Assembly: GCF_035083965.1 (NCBI RefSeq)
Contig: NC_089728.1
Coordinates: forward strand, 23,339,881-23,403,880
DNA from: Branchiostoma lanceolatum
Taxonomy: Eukaryota; Chordata; Leptocardii; Amphioxiformes; Branchiostomatidae
Direction: 5' to 3'
Length of the DNA stretch: 64,000 nucleotides
This document shows, one piece after another, positions 11,344 through 27,916 of the stretch. The notes beneath the pieces were generated by a model. It was not told the origin of the DNA. It saw only the letters and a list, made by a program, of their open reading frames with translations, and ran no database searches. Within the stretch, counting starts at the first letter, position 1. Every line of letters begins with the position of its first letter. A program made the position numbers and the translations under genes.

Positions 11344-11791
11344 ATCCAAATGTCCAAGAAAGAGCTGTATTTTCTCACAACAAACACGGCCCTACACACG
11401 TACACACCTGACTCGAACGATGAACATGACATACAATGATCATTCCAACCCCAAGAACACAGAGACCACGATTGTAGTTCTTTATTTCTTTGTGCGTGAG
11501 TGGTCTTTTTTGGTTGACGTGTTTATTTTTGGGCAGGTGTTTGTCGTTTCTGCTGAAGCGTATATCAAACATATTTCCCTTGTAAATTGGTTGATGTCGT
11601 CGGCTTTGCTGTTTATCTTGGTGTGCGTTTTGGCGTGGAAGGAGACATCAAAGTGAGGTGTTGTTTGGTGCGGTGCGGCGGAGGGATCTTGATTTATTTG
11701 ATAGTGTGTGTGTTGTATCGTAGTTTAATACTCCATATGTGTTGTGGATCGCTCATAGTGAAGTTTCTTTTCGACTAGCTGTAAGATTCTG
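11344..11791. other. H4-H1 spacer between units 2 and 3
   Basis: Same content as the spacer after unit 1. Nothing new seen. Confidence 0.75.
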
Positions 11792-12099
11792 CCGTCTTGT
11801 CAAGCTGGTCTGAAGTAACAATGGCACGGACTTATAGTCGGAAATATCGCAGCTCACTTACTGGAAATATGACGAATATCTCAAGATCTGGAGGCTAGTG
11901 ATCAGCCGCTTCCATCAAATTGGCTAGATGTGAATCTTCTTTTGTACATCATTTCTCATGCCTGTTAAGGGAGAATTCCCACTATAGAGTTTGAAAAGAA
12001 ATACAAGTTTCGCCGCGACTGACAATAGGACACAGACAAGCTGTGACGTTTCCGTCTAGGTCCGTACCATTGTTACTTCACGCCAGCTTGACAAGACGG
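11792..12099. repeat. Inverted-repeat element upstream of H1, unit 3
   Basis: Unchanged copy of the 308-bp element. Confidence 0.85.
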
Positions 12100-12140
12100 T
12101 GGTTTCATTTGCACGTCTAACGCAGACAAGGTAATCCAGC

Positions 12141-12713
12141 ATGTCCGCTCCAGCATCGTCCCCCAAGAAGGCCAGGAAGCCAACGGCACCCAAGGGCCCT
12201 GCGGCTCACCCGCCCACCACTGTTATGGTTACGGCGGCTGTGGAAGCGCTCAAGGACCGTACCGGTTCTTCTCTGTTGGCCATCAAGAAGTACATTGCTG
12301 GTAACTACAAGTTCGACGTGGAGAAGAAAGCGCACTTCGTCAAGCGCGCCCTGAAATCCTTGGTGGAGAAGGGTACCCTCATCCAGGTCAAAGGAACTGG
12401 GGCGTCGGGATCCTTCAAGATCAACGTGGCAGCCAAGAAAGCCGCCGAGAAGGCCGCAAAGAAAGCCGTCAAGAAGCCGGTCAAGAAACCTGTGGCTAAG
12501 AAAGCCGCAAAACCCAAGACCACCAAGCCCAAAAAGCCAAAGGCTAAGAAGGCTACCACCCCCAAGAAGACCAAGAAACCGACTACCAAGAAGACCAAGA
12601 AATCTCCGGCCAAGAAACCCGCTGCCAAGAAATCCACAAAAAAGACTCCGGCAAAGAAGATTGCAAAGAAGGCGGCGCCTGCCAAGAAAGCGTCCAAGCC
12701 CAAGAAGAAGTGA
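12141..12713 (+). CDS. H1: Linker histone H1, unit 3
   Basis: 190 residues, identical protein to unit 1. Confidence 0.98.
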   Translation: MSAPASSPKKARKPTAPKGPAAHPPTTVMVTAAVEALKDRTGSSLLAIKKYIAGNYKFDVEKKAHFVKRALKSLVEKGTLIQVKGTGASGSFKINVAAKKAAEKAAKKAVKKPVKKPVAKKAAKPKTTKPKKPKAKKATTPKKTKKPTTKKTKKSPAKKPAAKKSTKKTPAKKIAKKAAPAKKASKPKKK

Positions 12714-12744
12714 TGACCTGACCGTCGAAGTTTCTGCGAACCCC

Positions 12745-12760
12745 GGCCCTTTTCAGGGCC
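12745..12760 (+). terminator. Histone 3' stem-loop, H1 unit 3
   Basis: Identical hairpin, 31 bases after the stop. Confidence 0.97.
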
Positions 12761-12824
12761 ACCCACATCCTTACAAAAGAACTATGTCAATCATATAAGT
12801 GATACATAAAATAGAATGAAAGCA

Positions 12825-12851
12825 CCCCCCCCCCCCCCACACACACACACC
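12825..12851. repeat. Poly-C (14) plus AC tract, H1-H3 spacer unit 3
   Basis: One C fewer than units 1 and 2. Confidence 0.95.
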
Positions 12852-13199
12852 GTGACACAAACACGCGTAGAGCACATGTATAACAACACACACATGTTGG
12901 AAGGGAAGGATGGGTGAACGAACATACGTACAGAAGCACACACCCAGGTGAACGGACTGATGTTAATTTCTCGCCGGAAATCAATTAATCAATCGACAAC
13001 TTTATTGAGTACAAAGATGATGTTTCGTTACCACTGTCCGTCTATCCGCACCAAAGTGTGTACAAACATACAAAAATACACTTGTAGCCCATAGTAATTC
13101 TGTTGTAGCGCTCAAGATATCCTTGCAACATTTCCTCTGTGACCCCCAAAAGTGCCGAGCTTGCCGCTGAATATCGGATCCTGGAGACATGAAAACTGA

Positions 13200-13297
13200 C
13201 CAATCACGAGGCCAGATTTGGGTAAGACAACCAATCAGACGGCAGGGCACCGGCCAATTGAAAACCTCGGGGCATCTAATTAGCGGTTGTTATAAAT
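13200..13297 (+). promoter_or_regulatory. H3 promoter, unit 3
   Basis: Three CCAAT boxes and TATAAAT (13291-13297). Confidence 0.88.
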
Positions 13298-13322
13298 TCA
13301 CTCTCCACAGTCTGCCGACTAG

Positions 13323-13775
<453 letters not shown>

Positions 13776-13806
13776 GCTTGATCGGAGCAAGATCAACATT
13801 AACACC

Positions 13807-13822
13807 GGCCCTTTTCAGGGCC
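13807..13822 (+). terminator. Histone 3' stem-loop, H3 unit 3
   Basis: Identical hairpin. Confidence 0.97.
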
Positions 13823-13989
13823 ACTGACATATCCCAGAAAGATCTACATCGTTCACATTTCTTTAAACAGACCCCCCTTTTCCAAGACACGGTTTAACAA
13901 TTAAACTGCAGAGTTACACGGTTACACAACCATCATCACTCGTTCTGCCCCCTTCCTTCCATCCAACCTCAGCGCTCATGGCTGCAAAC

Positions 13990-14034
13990 ACATACATACA
14001 TACATACATACATACATACCCCCCCCCCCCCCCC
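13990..14034. repeat. (ACAT)7 plus poly-C (16), H3-H2A spacer unit 3
   Basis: The longest C-tract at this site in the window. Confidence 0.95.
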
Positions 14035-14451
14035 ATGAAACTTGACACGTATAGTCGTGTGTATTGCGCGTGCCGCACACGTGCCGGACGGTCTATTTAC
14101 CCGGTTACCCAAATGTTGTACAATATGTCAGCGAGCATGACACGGCCCACACGGACAGATGAAGAAGGAAGTGATATTGCGCTCATTTCTCGTATCATTT
14201 CTCCGATCTCTTCTTGCTCTCGCACTTGATGTGTAACGTTGTCTTAGCTATCAAGGTATGGGGTATGCAACGTGATTGTATTACTAATAATAATGTAAAC
14301 GTTGTCTAGTCTTTGTCTAATATAAGCAGATGCAGTGTGTGTAAGAGATACAAATGTATTAAAGTCTTTTTTTTTCATTTCACCATGAATAGTTAGTCGT
14401 ATGTATGAAGCAAGTGTGAAGATGATACAGTTCCTTTGAAAGGATGTGGGT

Positions 14452-14467
14452 GGCCCTGAAAAGGGCC
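14452..14467 (-). terminator. Histone 3' stem-loop, H2A unit 3
   Basis: Minus-strand hairpin, 24 bases after the stop. Confidence 0.97.
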
Positions 14468-14491
14468 TGGGTTTAGGTACACGTCTGGAAT

Positions 14492-15124
<633 letters not shown>

Positions 15125-15487
15125 ATGCCACCAAGTGGAAAAGCCGTCAAAAAGGCTGGCAAAGCCAGGCCCGCCGGAGACAAGAAGCGTGGAAGGAGGA
15201 GAAAGAGAAGGGAGACCTTCGGCGTCTACATCTACAAGGTGCTGAAACAGGTGCACCCCGACACCGGCGTCTCCAGCAAGGCCATGGGAATCATGAATTC
15301 CTTCGTCAACGACATTTTTGAACGGATCGCCGCAGAGGCCTCTCGACTCGCCAACTACAACAAGCGCTCCACCATCAGCAGCCGCGAGATCCAGACCGCC
15401 GTGCGACTCCTGCTGCCGGGCGAGCTGGCCAAGCACGCCGTCAGCGAGGGCACCAAGGCCGTCACCAAGTACACCAGCTCCAAGTAG
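15125..15487 (+). CDS. H2B: Histone H2B, unit 3
   Basis: 120 residues, identical protein, with AAG for Lys10. This is the last unit of the first haplotype group. Confidence 0.99.
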   Translation: MPPSGKAVKKAGKARPAGDKKRGRRRKRRETFGVYIYKVLKQVHPDTGVSSKAMGIMNSFVNDIFERIAAEASRLANYNKRSTISSREIQTAVRLLLPGELAKHAVSEGTKAVTKYTSSK

Positions 15488-15519
15488 ATCTACCGCCAGT
15501 GCCAGAGATATATAACCCC

Positions 15520-15535
15520 GGCCTTTTTCAAGGCC
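15520..15535 (+). terminator. Histone 3' stem-loop, H2B unit 3 (variant stem)
   Basis: GGCCTTTTTCAAGGCC. Confidence 0.96.
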
Positions 15536-15975
15536 ACCCACATCCCCACAAAAGAGCTGTAGCAATCACACTTTGCAGTCAAACAAATCACCCAAGGCAT
15601 GCACACGCCACTAACCTGCGACGGCAGGCGCATAGAACCCAACGACGCGCCCTAACAGGAGAGGGCTGCAACGCACAACAAAGCCAACAAAAATACAAAA
15701 CGCAACACAATGCAATACAATACAAGAAATAAAGTGTCTTCTGACGTGATAAAAATCTACACAACGTTCTGTTTGTTATCATCAAACAGAACAGAGCCAA
15801 CAGACGTTGCCTTCTGGAACAAATGTCGCCGCCTGTGACGTTGTTCACGGGACGTTCTTTAGAACAACGAAATAGTCGTTGCGTCGATTGGCGTTATTTT
15901 CCTGTCGAATGCCTTCAACGTATTATCAGACAGACAATGTCTGATATGTGTAGTCAAACTTATGAGCGCTAATGG

Positions 15976-16010
<35 letters not shown>

Positions 16011-16216
16011 CGTAGACGTTTCCGTGTCTCGCTTGCCCTGTGCTTCTTGTCATCTTCGATATATATCGTTAGGGGGCGTTCTTTAGTTTGCTTTGCTTTC
16101 TTTCCTTCGTCTTGCTAATATTTCTTATCTCCGAAAATAGTGGTCTTGCCGATGGGAAAGCCTCGGCGTGGATTCGTCTTTTGTAACTCCTATGGGTTGG
16201 CGGATGGCGTCTTCCC
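15536..16216. other. H2B-H4 spacer, unit 3
   Basis: AATAAA at 15728, hairpin at 15766-15792 and GT run at 15979-16009. No gene seen. Confidence 0.85.
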
Positions 16217-16671
<455 letters not shown>

Positions 16672-16705
16672 AGGACCCGGCTGACTTATCATCGCAAGCA
16701 ACCCC

Positions 16706-16721
16706 GGCCCTTTTCAGGGCC
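16706..16721 (+). terminator. Histone 3' stem-loop, H4 unit 3
   Basis: Same hairpin and downstream element. Confidence 0.97.
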
Positions 16722-17169
16722 ATCCAAATGTCCAAGAAAGAGCTGTATTTTCTCACAACAAACACGGCCCTACACACGTACACACCTGACTCGAACGATG
16801 AACATGACATACAATGATCATTCCAACCCCAAGAACACAGAGACCACGATTGTAGTTCTTTATTTCTTTGTGCGTGAGTGGTCTTTTTTGGTTGACGTGT
16901 TTATTTTTGGGCAGGTGTTTGTCGTTTCTGCTGAAGCGTATATCAAACATATTTCCCTTGTAAATTGGTTGATGTCGTCGGCTTTGCTGTTTATCTTGGT
17001 GTGCGTTTTGGCGTGGAAGGAGACATCAAAGTGAGGTGTTGTTTGGTGCGGTGCGGCGGAGGGATCTTGATTTATTTGATAGTGTGTGTGTTGTATCGTA
17101 GTTTAATACTCCATATGTGTTGTGGATCGCTCATAGTGAAGTTTCTTTTCGACTAGCTGTAAGATTCTG
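16722..17169. other. H4-H1 spacer between units 3 and 4
   Basis: Same content as the earlier H4-H1 spacers. Confidence 0.75.
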
Positions 17170-17477
17170 CCGTCTTGTCAAGCTGGTCTGAAGTAACAAT
17201 GGCACGGACTTATAGTCGGAAATATCGCAGCTCACTTACTGGAAATATGACGAATATCTCAAGATCTGGAGGCTAGTGATCAGCCGCTTCCATCAAATTG
17301 GCTAGATGTGAATCTTCTTTTGTACATCATTTCTCATGCCTGTTAAGGGAGAATTCCCACTATAGAGTTTGAAAAGAAATACAAGTTTCGCCGCGACTGA
17401 CAATAGGACACAGACAAGCTGTGACGTTTCCGTCTAGGTCCGTACCATTGTTACTTCACGCCAGCTTGACAAGACGG
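17170..17477. repeat. Inverted-repeat element upstream of H1, unit 4
   Basis: Unchanged copy of the 308-bp element. Confidence 0.85.
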
Positions 17478-17518
17478 TGGTTTCATTTGCACGTCTAACG
17501 CAGACAAGGTAATCCAGC

Positions 17519-18091
17519 ATGTCCGCTCCAGCATCGTCCCCCAAGAAGGCCAGGAAGCCAACGGCACCCAAGGGCCCTGCGGCTCACCCGCCCACCACTG
17601 TTATGGTTACGGCGGCTGTGGAAGCGCTCAAGGACCGTACCGGTTCTTCTCTGTTGGCCATCAAGAAGTACATTGCTGGTAACTACAAGTTCGACGTGGA
17701 GAAGAAAGCGCACTTCGTCAAGCGCGCCCTGAAATCCTTGGTGGAGAAGGGTACCCTCATCCAGGTCAAAGGAACTGGGGCGTCGGGATCCTTCAAGATC
17801 AACGTGGCAGCCAAGAAAGCCGCCGAGAAGGCCGCAAAGAAAGCCGTCAAGAAGCCGGTCAAGAAACCTGTGGCTAAGAAAGCCGCAAAACCCAAGACCA
17901 CCAAGCCCAAAAAGCCAAAGGCTAAGAAGGCTACCACCCCCAAGAAGACCAAGAAACCGACTACCAAGAAGACCAAGAAATCTCCGGCCAAGAAACCCGC
18001 TGCCAAGAAATCCACAAAAAAGACTCCGGCAAAGAAGATTGCAAAGAAGGCGGCGCCTGCCAAGAAAGCGTCCAAGCCCAAGAAGAAGTGA
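17519..18091 (+). CDS. H1: Linker histone H1, unit 4
   Basis: 190 residues, identical protein to unit 1. Confidence 0.98.
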   Translation: MSAPASSPKKARKPTAPKGPAAHPPTTVMVTAAVEALKDRTGSSLLAIKKYIAGNYKFDVEKKAHFVKRALKSLVEKGTLIQVKGTGASGSFKINVAAKKAAEKAAKKAVKKPVKKPVAKKAAKPKTTKPKKPKAKKATTPKKTKKPTTKKTKKSPAKKPAAKKSTKKTPAKKIAKKAAPAKKASKPKKK

Positions 18092-18122
18092 TGACCTGAC
18101 CGTCGAAGTTTCTGCGAACCCC

Positions 18123-18138
18123 GGCCCTTTTCAGGGCC
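18123..18138 (+). terminator. Histone 3' stem-loop, H1 unit 4
   Basis: Identical hairpin. Confidence 0.97.
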
Positions 18139-18202
18139 ACCCACATCCTTACAAAAGAACTATGTCAATCATATAAGTGATACATAAAATAGAATGAAAG
18201 CA

Positions 18203-18228
18203 CCCCCCCCCCCCCACACACACACACC
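18203..18228. repeat. Poly-C (13) plus AC tract, H1-H3 spacer unit 4
   Basis: C count 13. Confidence 0.95.
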
Positions 18229-18576
18229 GTGACACAAACACGCGTAGAGCACATGTATAACAACACACACATGTTGGAAGGGAAGGATGGGTGAACGAAC
18301 ATACGTACAGAAGCACACACCCAGGTGAACGGACTGATGTTAATTTCTCGCCGGAAATCAATTAATCAATCGACAACTTTATTGAGTACAAAGATGATGT
18401 TTCGTTACCACTGTCCGTCTATCCGCACCAAAGTGTGTACAAACATACAAAAATACACTTGTAGCCCATAGTAATTCTGTTGTAGCGCTCAAGATATCCT
18501 TGCAACATTTCCTCTGTGACCCCCAAAAGTGCCGAGCTTGCCGCTGAATATCGGATCCTGGAGACATGAAAACTGA

Positions 18577-18674
18577 CCAATCACGAGGCCAGATTTGGGT
18601 AAGACAACCAATCAGACGGCAGGGCACCGGCCAATTGAAAACCTCGGGGCATCTAATTAGCGGTTGTTATAAAT
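18577..18674 (+). promoter_or_regulatory. H3 promoter, unit 4
   Basis: Three CCAAT boxes and TATAAAT (18668-18674). Confidence 0.88.
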
Positions 18675-18699
18675 TCACTCTCCACAGTCTGCCGACTAG

Positions 18700-19152
<453 letters not shown>

Positions 19153-19183
19153 GCTTGATCGGAGCAAGATCAACATTAACACC

Positions 19184-19199
19184 GGCCCTTTTCAGGGCC
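19184..19199 (+). terminator. Histone 3' stem-loop, H3 unit 4
   Basis: Identical hairpin. Confidence 0.97.
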
Positions 19200-19366
19200 A
19201 CTGACATATCCCAGAAAGATCTACATCGTTCACATTTCTTTAAACAGACCCCCCTTTTCCAAGACACGGTTTAACAATTAAACTGCAGAGTTACACGGTT
19301 ACACAACCATCATCACTCGTTCTGCCCCCTTCCTTCCATCCAACCTCAGCGCTCATGGCTGCAAAC

Positions 19367-19407
19367 ACATACATACATACATACATACATACATACCCCC
19401 CCCCCCC
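19367..19407. repeat. (ACAT)7 plus poly-C (12), H3-H2A spacer unit 4
   Basis: C count 12. Confidence 0.95.
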
Positions 19408-19824
19408 ATGAAACTTGACACGTATAGTCGTGTGTATTGCGCGTGCCGCACACGTGCCGGACGGTCTATTTACCCGGTTACCCAAATGTTGTACAATATG
19501 TCAGCGAGCATGACACGGCCCACACGGACAGATGAAGAAGGAAGTGATATTGCGCTCATTTCTCGTATCATTTCTCCGATCTCTTCTTGCTCTCGCACTT
19601 GATGTGTAACGTTGTCTTAGCTATCAAGGTATGGGGTATGCAACGTGATTGTATTACTAATAATAATGTAAACGTTGTCTAGTCTTTGTCTAATATAAGC
19701 AGATGCAGTGTGTGTAAGAGATACAAATGTATTAAAGTCTTTTTTTTTCATTTCACCATGAATAGTTAGTCGTATGTATGAAGCAAGTGTGAAGATGATA
19801 CAGTTCCTTTGAAAGGATGTGGGT

Positions 19825-19840
19825 GGCCCTGAAAAGGGCC
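19825..19840 (-). terminator. Histone 3' stem-loop, H2A unit 4
   Basis: Minus-strand hairpin. Confidence 0.97.
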
Positions 19841-19864
19841 TGGGTTTAGGTACACGTCTGGAAT

Positions 19865-20497
<633 letters not shown>

Positions 20498-20860
20498 ATG
20501 CCACCAAGTGGAAAAGCCGTCAAAAAAGCTGGCAAAGCCAGGCCCGCCGGAGACAAGAAGCGTGGAAGGAGGAGAAAGAGAAGGGAGACCTTCGGCGTCT
20601 ACATCTACAAGGTGCTGAAACAGGTGCACCCCGACACCGGCGTCTCCAGCAAGGCCATGGGAATCATGAATTCCTTCGTCAACGACATTTTTGAACGGAT
20701 CGCCGCAGAGGCCTCTCGACTCGCCAACTACAACAAGCGCTCCACCATCAGCAGCCGCGAGATCCAGACCGCCGTGCGACTCCTGCTGCCGGGCGAGCTG
20801 GCCAAGCACGCCGTCAGCGAGGGCACCAAGGCCGTCACCAAGTACACCAGCTCCAAGTAG
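20498..20860 (+). CDS. H2B: Histone H2B, unit 4
   Basis: Identical protein. The Lys10 codon is AAA here, a synonymous marker of the 4-6 group. Confidence 0.99.
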   Translation: MPPSGKAVKKAGKARPAGDKKRGRRRKRRETFGVYIYKVLKQVHPDTGVSSKAMGIMNSFVNDIFERIAAEASRLANYNKRSTISSREIQTAVRLLLPGELAKHAVSEGTKAVTKYTSSK

Positions 20861-20892
20861 ATCTACCGCCAGTGCCAGAGATATATAACCCC

Positions 20893-20908
20893 GGCCTTTT
20901 TCAAGGCC
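20893..20908 (+). terminator. Histone 3' stem-loop, H2B unit 4 (variant stem)
   Basis: GGCCTTTTTCAAGGCC. Confidence 0.96.
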
Positions 20909-21348
20909 ACCCACATCCCCACAAAAGAGCTGTAGCAATCACACTTTGCCGTCAAACAAATCACCCAAGGCATGCACACGCCACTAACCTGCGACGGCAG
21001 GCGCATAGAACCCAACGACGCGCCCTAACAGGAGAGGGCTGCAACGCACAACAAAGCCATCAACAATACACAACGCAACACAATGCAATACAATACAAGA
21101 AATAAAGTGTCTTCTGACGTGATAAAAATCTACACAACGTTCTGTTTGTTATCATCAAACAGAACAGAGCCAACAGACGTTGCCTTCTGGAACAAATGTC
21201 GCCGCCTGTGACGTTGTTCACGGGACGTTCTTTAGAACAACGAAATAGTCGTTGCGTCGATTGGCGTTATTTTCCTGTCGAATGCCTTCAACGTATTATC
21301 AGACAGACAATGTCTGATATGTGTAGTCAAACTTATGAGCGCTAATGG

Positions 21349-21383
<35 letters not shown>

Positions 21384-21589
21384 CGTAGACGTTTCCGTGT
21401 CTCGCTTGCCCTGTGCTTCTTGTCATCTTCGATATATATCGTTAGGGGGCGTTCTTTAGTTTGCTTTGCTTTCTTTCCTTCGTCTTGCTAATATTTCTTA
21501 TCTCCGAAAATAGTGGTCTTGCCGATGGGAAAGCCTCGGCGTGGATTCGTCTTTTGTAACTCCTATGGGTTGGCGGATGGCGTCTTCCC
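20909..21589. other. H2B-H4 spacer, unit 4
   Basis: Carries the four spacer substitutions of the 4-6 group (at 20950, 21060, 21064 and 21071). AATAAA at 21101, hairpin at 21139-21165 and GT run at 21352-21382. No gene seen. Confidence 0.85.
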
Positions 21590-22044
<455 letters not shown>

Positions 22045-22078
22045 AGGACCCGGCTGACTTATCATCGCAAGCAACCCC

Positions 22079-22094
22079 GGCCCTTTTCAGGGCC
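22079..22094 (+). terminator. Histone 3' stem-loop, H4 unit 4
   Basis: Same hairpin and downstream element. Confidence 0.97.
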
Positions 22095-22542
22095 ATCCAA
22101 ATGTCCAAGAAAGAGCTGTATTTTCTCACAACAAACACGGCCCTACACACGTACACACCTGACTCGAACGATGAACATGACATACAATGATCATTCCAAC
22201 CCCAAGAACACAGAGACCACGATTGTAGTTCTTTATTTCTTTGTGCGTGAGTGGTCTTTTTTGGTTGACGTGTTTATTTTTGGGCAGGTGTTTGTCGTTT
22301 CTGCTGAAGCGTATATCAAACATATTTCCCTTGTAAATTGGTTGATGTCGTCGGCTTTGCTGTTTATCTTGGTGTGCGTTTTGGCGTGGAAGGAGACATC
22401 AAAGTGAGGTGTTGTTTGGTGCGGTGCGGCGGAGGGATCTTGATTTATTTGATAGTGTGTGTGTTGTATCGTAGTTTAATACTCCATATGTGTTGTGGAT
22501 CGCTCATAGTGAAGTTTCTTTTCGACTAGCTGTAAGATTCTG
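22095..22542. other. H4-H1 spacer between units 4 and 5
   Basis: Same content as the earlier H4-H1 spacers. Confidence 0.75.
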
Positions 22543-22850
22543 CCGTCTTGTCAAGCTGGTCTGAAGTAACAATGGCACGGACTTATAGTCGGAAATATCG
22601 CAGCTCACTTACTGGAAATATGACGAATATCTCAAGATCTGGAGGCTAGTGATCAGCCGCTTCCATCAAATTGGCTAGATGTGAATCTTCTTTTGTACAT
22701 CATTTCTCATGCCTGTTAAGGGAGAATTCCCACTATAGAGTTTGAAAAGAAATACAAGTTTCGCCGCGACTGACAATAGGACACAGACAAGCTGTGACGT
22801 TTCCGTCTAGGTCCGTACCATTGTTACTTCACGCCAGCTTGACAAGACGG
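22543..22850. repeat. Inverted-repeat element upstream of H1, unit 5
   Basis: Unchanged copy of the 308-bp element. Confidence 0.85.
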
Positions 22851-22891
22851 TGGTTTCATTTGCACGTCTAACGCAGACAAGGTAATCCAGC

Positions 22892-23464
22892 ATGTCCGCT
22901 CCAGCATCGTCCCCCAAGAAGGCCAGGAAGCCAACGGCACCCAAGGGCCCTGCGGCTCACCCGCCCACCACTGTTATGGTTACGGCGGCTGTGGAAGCGC
23001 TCAAGGACCGTACCGGTTCTTCTCTGTTGGCCATCAAGAAGTACATTGCTGGTAACTACAAGTTCGACGTGGAGAAGAAAGCGCACTTCGTCAAGCGCGC
23101 CCTGAAATCCTTGGTGGAGAAGGGTACCCTCATCCAGGTCAAAGGAACTGGGGCGTCGGGATCCTTCAAGATCAACGTGGCAGCCAAGAAAGCCGCCGAG
23201 AAGGCCGCAAAGAAAGCCGTCAAGAAGCCGGTCAAGAAACCTGTGGCTAAGAAAGCCGCAAAACCCAAGACCACCAAGCCCAAAAAGCCAAAGGCTAAGA
23301 AGGCTACCACCCCCAAGAAGACCAAGAAACCGACTACCAAGAAGACCAAGAAATCTCCGGCCAAGAAACCCGCTGCCAAGAAATCCACAAAAAAGACTCC
23401 GGCAAAGAAGATTGCAAAGAAGGCGGCGCCTGCCAAGAAAGCGTCCAAGCCCAAGAAGAAGTGA
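22892..23464 (+). CDS. H1: Linker histone H1, unit 5
   Basis: 190 residues, identical protein. Confidence 0.98.
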   Translation: MSAPASSPKKARKPTAPKGPAAHPPTTVMVTAAVEALKDRTGSSLLAIKKYIAGNYKFDVEKKAHFVKRALKSLVEKGTLIQVKGTGASGSFKINVAAKKAAEKAAKKAVKKPVKKPVAKKAAKPKTTKPKKPKAKKATTPKKTKKPTTKKTKKSPAKKPAAKKSTKKTPAKKIAKKAAPAKKASKPKKK

Positions 23465-23495
23465 TGACCTGACCGTCGAAGTTTCTGCGAACCCC

Positions 23496-23511
23496 GGCCC
23501 TTTTCAGGGCC
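23496..23511 (+). terminator. Histone 3' stem-loop, H1 unit 5
   Basis: Identical hairpin. Confidence 0.97.
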
Positions 23512-23575
23512 ACCCACATCCTTACAAAAGAACTATGTCAATCATATAAGTGATACATAAAATAGAATGAAAGCA

Positions 23576-23601
23576 CCCCCCCCCCCCCACACACACACAC
23601 C
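23576..23601. repeat. Poly-C (13) plus AC tract, H1-H3 spacer unit 5
   Basis: C count 13, the same as unit 4. Confidence 0.95.
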
Positions 23602-23949
23602 GTGACACAAACACGCGTAGAGCACATGTATAACAACACACACATGTTGGAAGGGAAGGATGGGTGAACGAACATACGTACAGAAGCACACACCCAGGTG
23701 AACGGACTGATGTTAATTTCTCGCCGGAAATCAATTAATCAATCGACAACTTTATTGAGTACAAAGATGATGTTTCGTTACCACTGTCCGTCTATCCGCA
23801 CCAAAGTGTGTACAAACATACAAAAATACACTTGTAGCCCATAGTAATTCTGTTGTAGCGCTCAAGATATCCTTGCAACATTTCCTCTGTGACCCCCAAA
23901 AGTGCCGAGCTTGCCGCTGAATATCGGATCCTGGAGACATGAAAACTGA

Positions 23950-24047
23950 CCAATCACGAGGCCAGATTTGGGTAAGACAACCAATCAGACGGCAGGGCAC
24001 CGGCCAATTGAAAACCTCGGGGCATCTAATTAGCGGTTGTTATAAAT
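23950..24047 (+). promoter_or_regulatory. H3 promoter, unit 5
   Basis: Three CCAAT boxes and TATAAAT (24041-24047). Confidence 0.88.
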
Positions 24048-24072
24048 TCACTCTCCACAGTCTGCCGACTAG

Positions 24073-24525
<453 letters not shown>

Positions 24526-24556
24526 GCTTGATCGGAGCAAGATCAACATTAACACC

Positions 24557-24572
24557 GGCCCTTTTCAGGGCC
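24557..24572 (+). terminator. Histone 3' stem-loop, H3 unit 5
   Basis: Identical hairpin. Confidence 0.97.
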
Positions 24573-24739
24573 ACTGACATATCCCAGAAAGATCTACATC
24601 GTTCACATTTCTTTAAACAGACCCCCCTTTTCCAAGACACGGTTTAACAATTAAACTGCAGAGTTACACGGTTACACAACCATCATCACTCGTTCTGCCC
24701 CCTTCCTTCCATCCAACCTCAGCGCTCATGGCTGCAAAC

Positions 24740-24781
24740 ACATACATACATACATACATACATACATACCCCCCCCCCCCC
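24740..24781. repeat. (ACAT)7 plus poly-C (13), H3-H2A spacer unit 5
   Basis: C count 13. Confidence 0.95.
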
Positions 24782-25198
24782 ATGAAACTTGACACGTATA
24801 GTCGTGTGTATTGCGCGTGCCGCACACGTGCCGGACGGTCTATTTACCCGGTTACCCAAATGTTGTACAATATGTCAGCGAGCATGACACGGCCCACACG
24901 GACAGATGAAGAAGGAAGTGATATTGCGCTCATTTCTCGTATCATTTCTCCGATCTCTTCTTGCTCTCGCACTTGATGTGTAACGTTGTCTTAGCTATCA
25001 AGGTATGGGGTATGCAACGTGATTGTATTACTAATAATAATGTAAACGTTGTCTAGTCTTTGTCTAATATAAGCAGATGCAGTGTGTGTAAGAGATACAA
25101 ATGTATTAAAGTCTTTTTTTTTCATTTCACCATGAATAGTTAGTCGTATGTATGAAGCAAGTGTGAAGATGATACAGTTCCTTTGAAAGGATGTGGGT

Positions 25199-25214
25199 GG
25201 CCCTGAAAAGGGCC
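25199..25214 (-). terminator. Histone 3' stem-loop, H2A unit 5
   Basis: Minus-strand hairpin. Confidence 0.97.
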
Positions 25215-25238
25215 TGGGTTTAGGTACACGTCTGGAAT

Positions 25239-25871
<633 letters not shown>

Positions 25872-26234
25872 ATGCCACCAAGTGGAAAAGCCGTCAAAAA
25901 AGCTGGCAAAGCCAGGCCCGCCGGAGACAAGAAGCGTGGAAGGAGGAGAAAGAGAAGGGAGACCTTCGGCGTCTACATCTACAAGGTGCTGAAACAGGTG
26001 CACCCCGACACCGGCGTCTCCAGCAAGGCCATGGGAATCATGAATTCCTTCGTCAACGACATTTTTGAACGGATCGCCGCAGAGGCCTCTCGACTCGCCA
26101 ACTACAACAAGCGCTCCACCATCAGCAGCCGCGAGATCCAGACCGCCGTGCGACTCCTGCTGCCGGGCGAGCTGGCCAAGCACGCCGTCAGCGAGGGCAC
26201 CAAGGCCGTCACCAAGTACACCAGCTCCAAGTAG
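25872..26234 (+). CDS. H2B: Histone H2B, unit 5
   Basis: Identical protein, with AAA for Lys10. Confidence 0.99.
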   Translation: MPPSGKAVKKAGKARPAGDKKRGRRRKRRETFGVYIYKVLKQVHPDTGVSSKAMGIMNSFVNDIFERIAAEASRLANYNKRSTISSREIQTAVRLLLPGELAKHAVSEGTKAVTKYTSSK

Positions 26235-26266
26235 ATCTACCGCCAGTGCCAGAGATATATAACCCC

Positions 26267-26282
26267 GGCCTTTTTCAAGGCC
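26267..26282 (+). terminator. Histone 3' stem-loop, H2B unit 5 (variant stem)
   Basis: GGCCTTTTTCAAGGCC. Confidence 0.96.
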
Positions 26283-26722
26283 ACCCACATCCCCACAAAA
26301 GAGCTGTAGCAATCACACTTTGCCGTCAAACAAATCACCCAAGGCATGCACACGCCACTAACCTGCGACGGCAGGCGCATAGAACCCAACGACGCGCCCT
26401 AACAGGAGAGGGCTGCAACGCACAACAAAGCCATCAACAATACACAACGCAACACAATGCAATACAATACAAGAAATAAAGTGTCTTCTGACGTGATAAA
26501 AATCTACACAACGTTCTGTTTGTTATCATCAAACAGAACAGAGCCAACAGACGTTGCCTTCTGGAACAAATGTCGCCGCCTGTGACGTTGTTCACGGGAC
26601 GTTCTTTAGAACAACGAAATAGTCGTTGCGTCGATTGGCGTTATTTTCCTGTCGAATGCCTTCAACGTATTATCAGACAGACAATGTCTGATATGTGTAG
26701 TCAAACTTATGAGCGCTAATGG

Positions 26723-26757
<35 letters not shown>

Positions 26758-26963
26758 CGTAGACGTTTCCGTGTCTCGCTTGCCCTGTGCTTCTTGTCAT
26801 CTTCGATATATATCGTTAGGGGGCGTTCTTTAGTTTGCTTTGCTTTCTTTCCTTCGTCTTGCTAATATTTCTTATCTCCGAAAATAGTGGTCTTGCCGAT
26901 GGGAAAGCCTCGGCGTGGATTCGTCTTTTGTAACTCCTATGGGTTGGCGGATGGCGTCTTCCC
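26283..26963. other. H2B-H4 spacer, unit 5
   Basis: 4-6 haplotype. AATAAA at 26475, hairpin at 26513-26539 and GT run at 26726-26756. No gene seen. Confidence 0.85.
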
Positions 26964-27418
<455 letters not shown>

Positions 27419-27452
27419 AGGACCCGGCTGACTTATCATCGCAAGCAACCCC

Positions 27453-27468
27453 GGCCCTTTTCAGGGCC
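27453..27468 (+). terminator. Histone 3' stem-loop, H4 unit 5
   Basis: Same hairpin and downstream element. Confidence 0.97.
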
Positions 27469-27916
27469 ATCCAAATGTCCAAGAAAGAGCTGTATTTTCT
27501 CACAACAAACACGGCCCTACACACGTACACACCTGACTCGAACGATGAACATGACATACAATGATCATTCCAACCCCAAGAACACAGAGACCACGATTGT
27601 AGTTCTTTATTTCTTTGTGCGTGAGTGGTCTTTTTTGGTTGACGTGTTTATTTTTGGGCAGGTGTTTGTCGTTTCTGCTGAAGCGTATATCAAACATATT
27701 TCCCTTGTAAATTGGTTGATGTCGTCGGCTTTGCTGTTTATCTTGGTGTGCGTTTTGGCGTGGAAGGAGACATCAAAGTGAGGTGTTGTTTGGTGCGGTG
27801 CGGCGGAGGGATCTTGATTTATTTGATAGTGTGTGTGTTGTATCGTAGTTTAATACTCCATATGTGTTGTGGATCGCTCATAGTGAAGTTTCTTTTCGAC
27901 TAGCTGTAAGATTCTG
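27469..27916. other. H4-H1 spacer between units 5 and 6
   Basis: Same content as the earlier H4-H1 spacers. Confidence 0.75.
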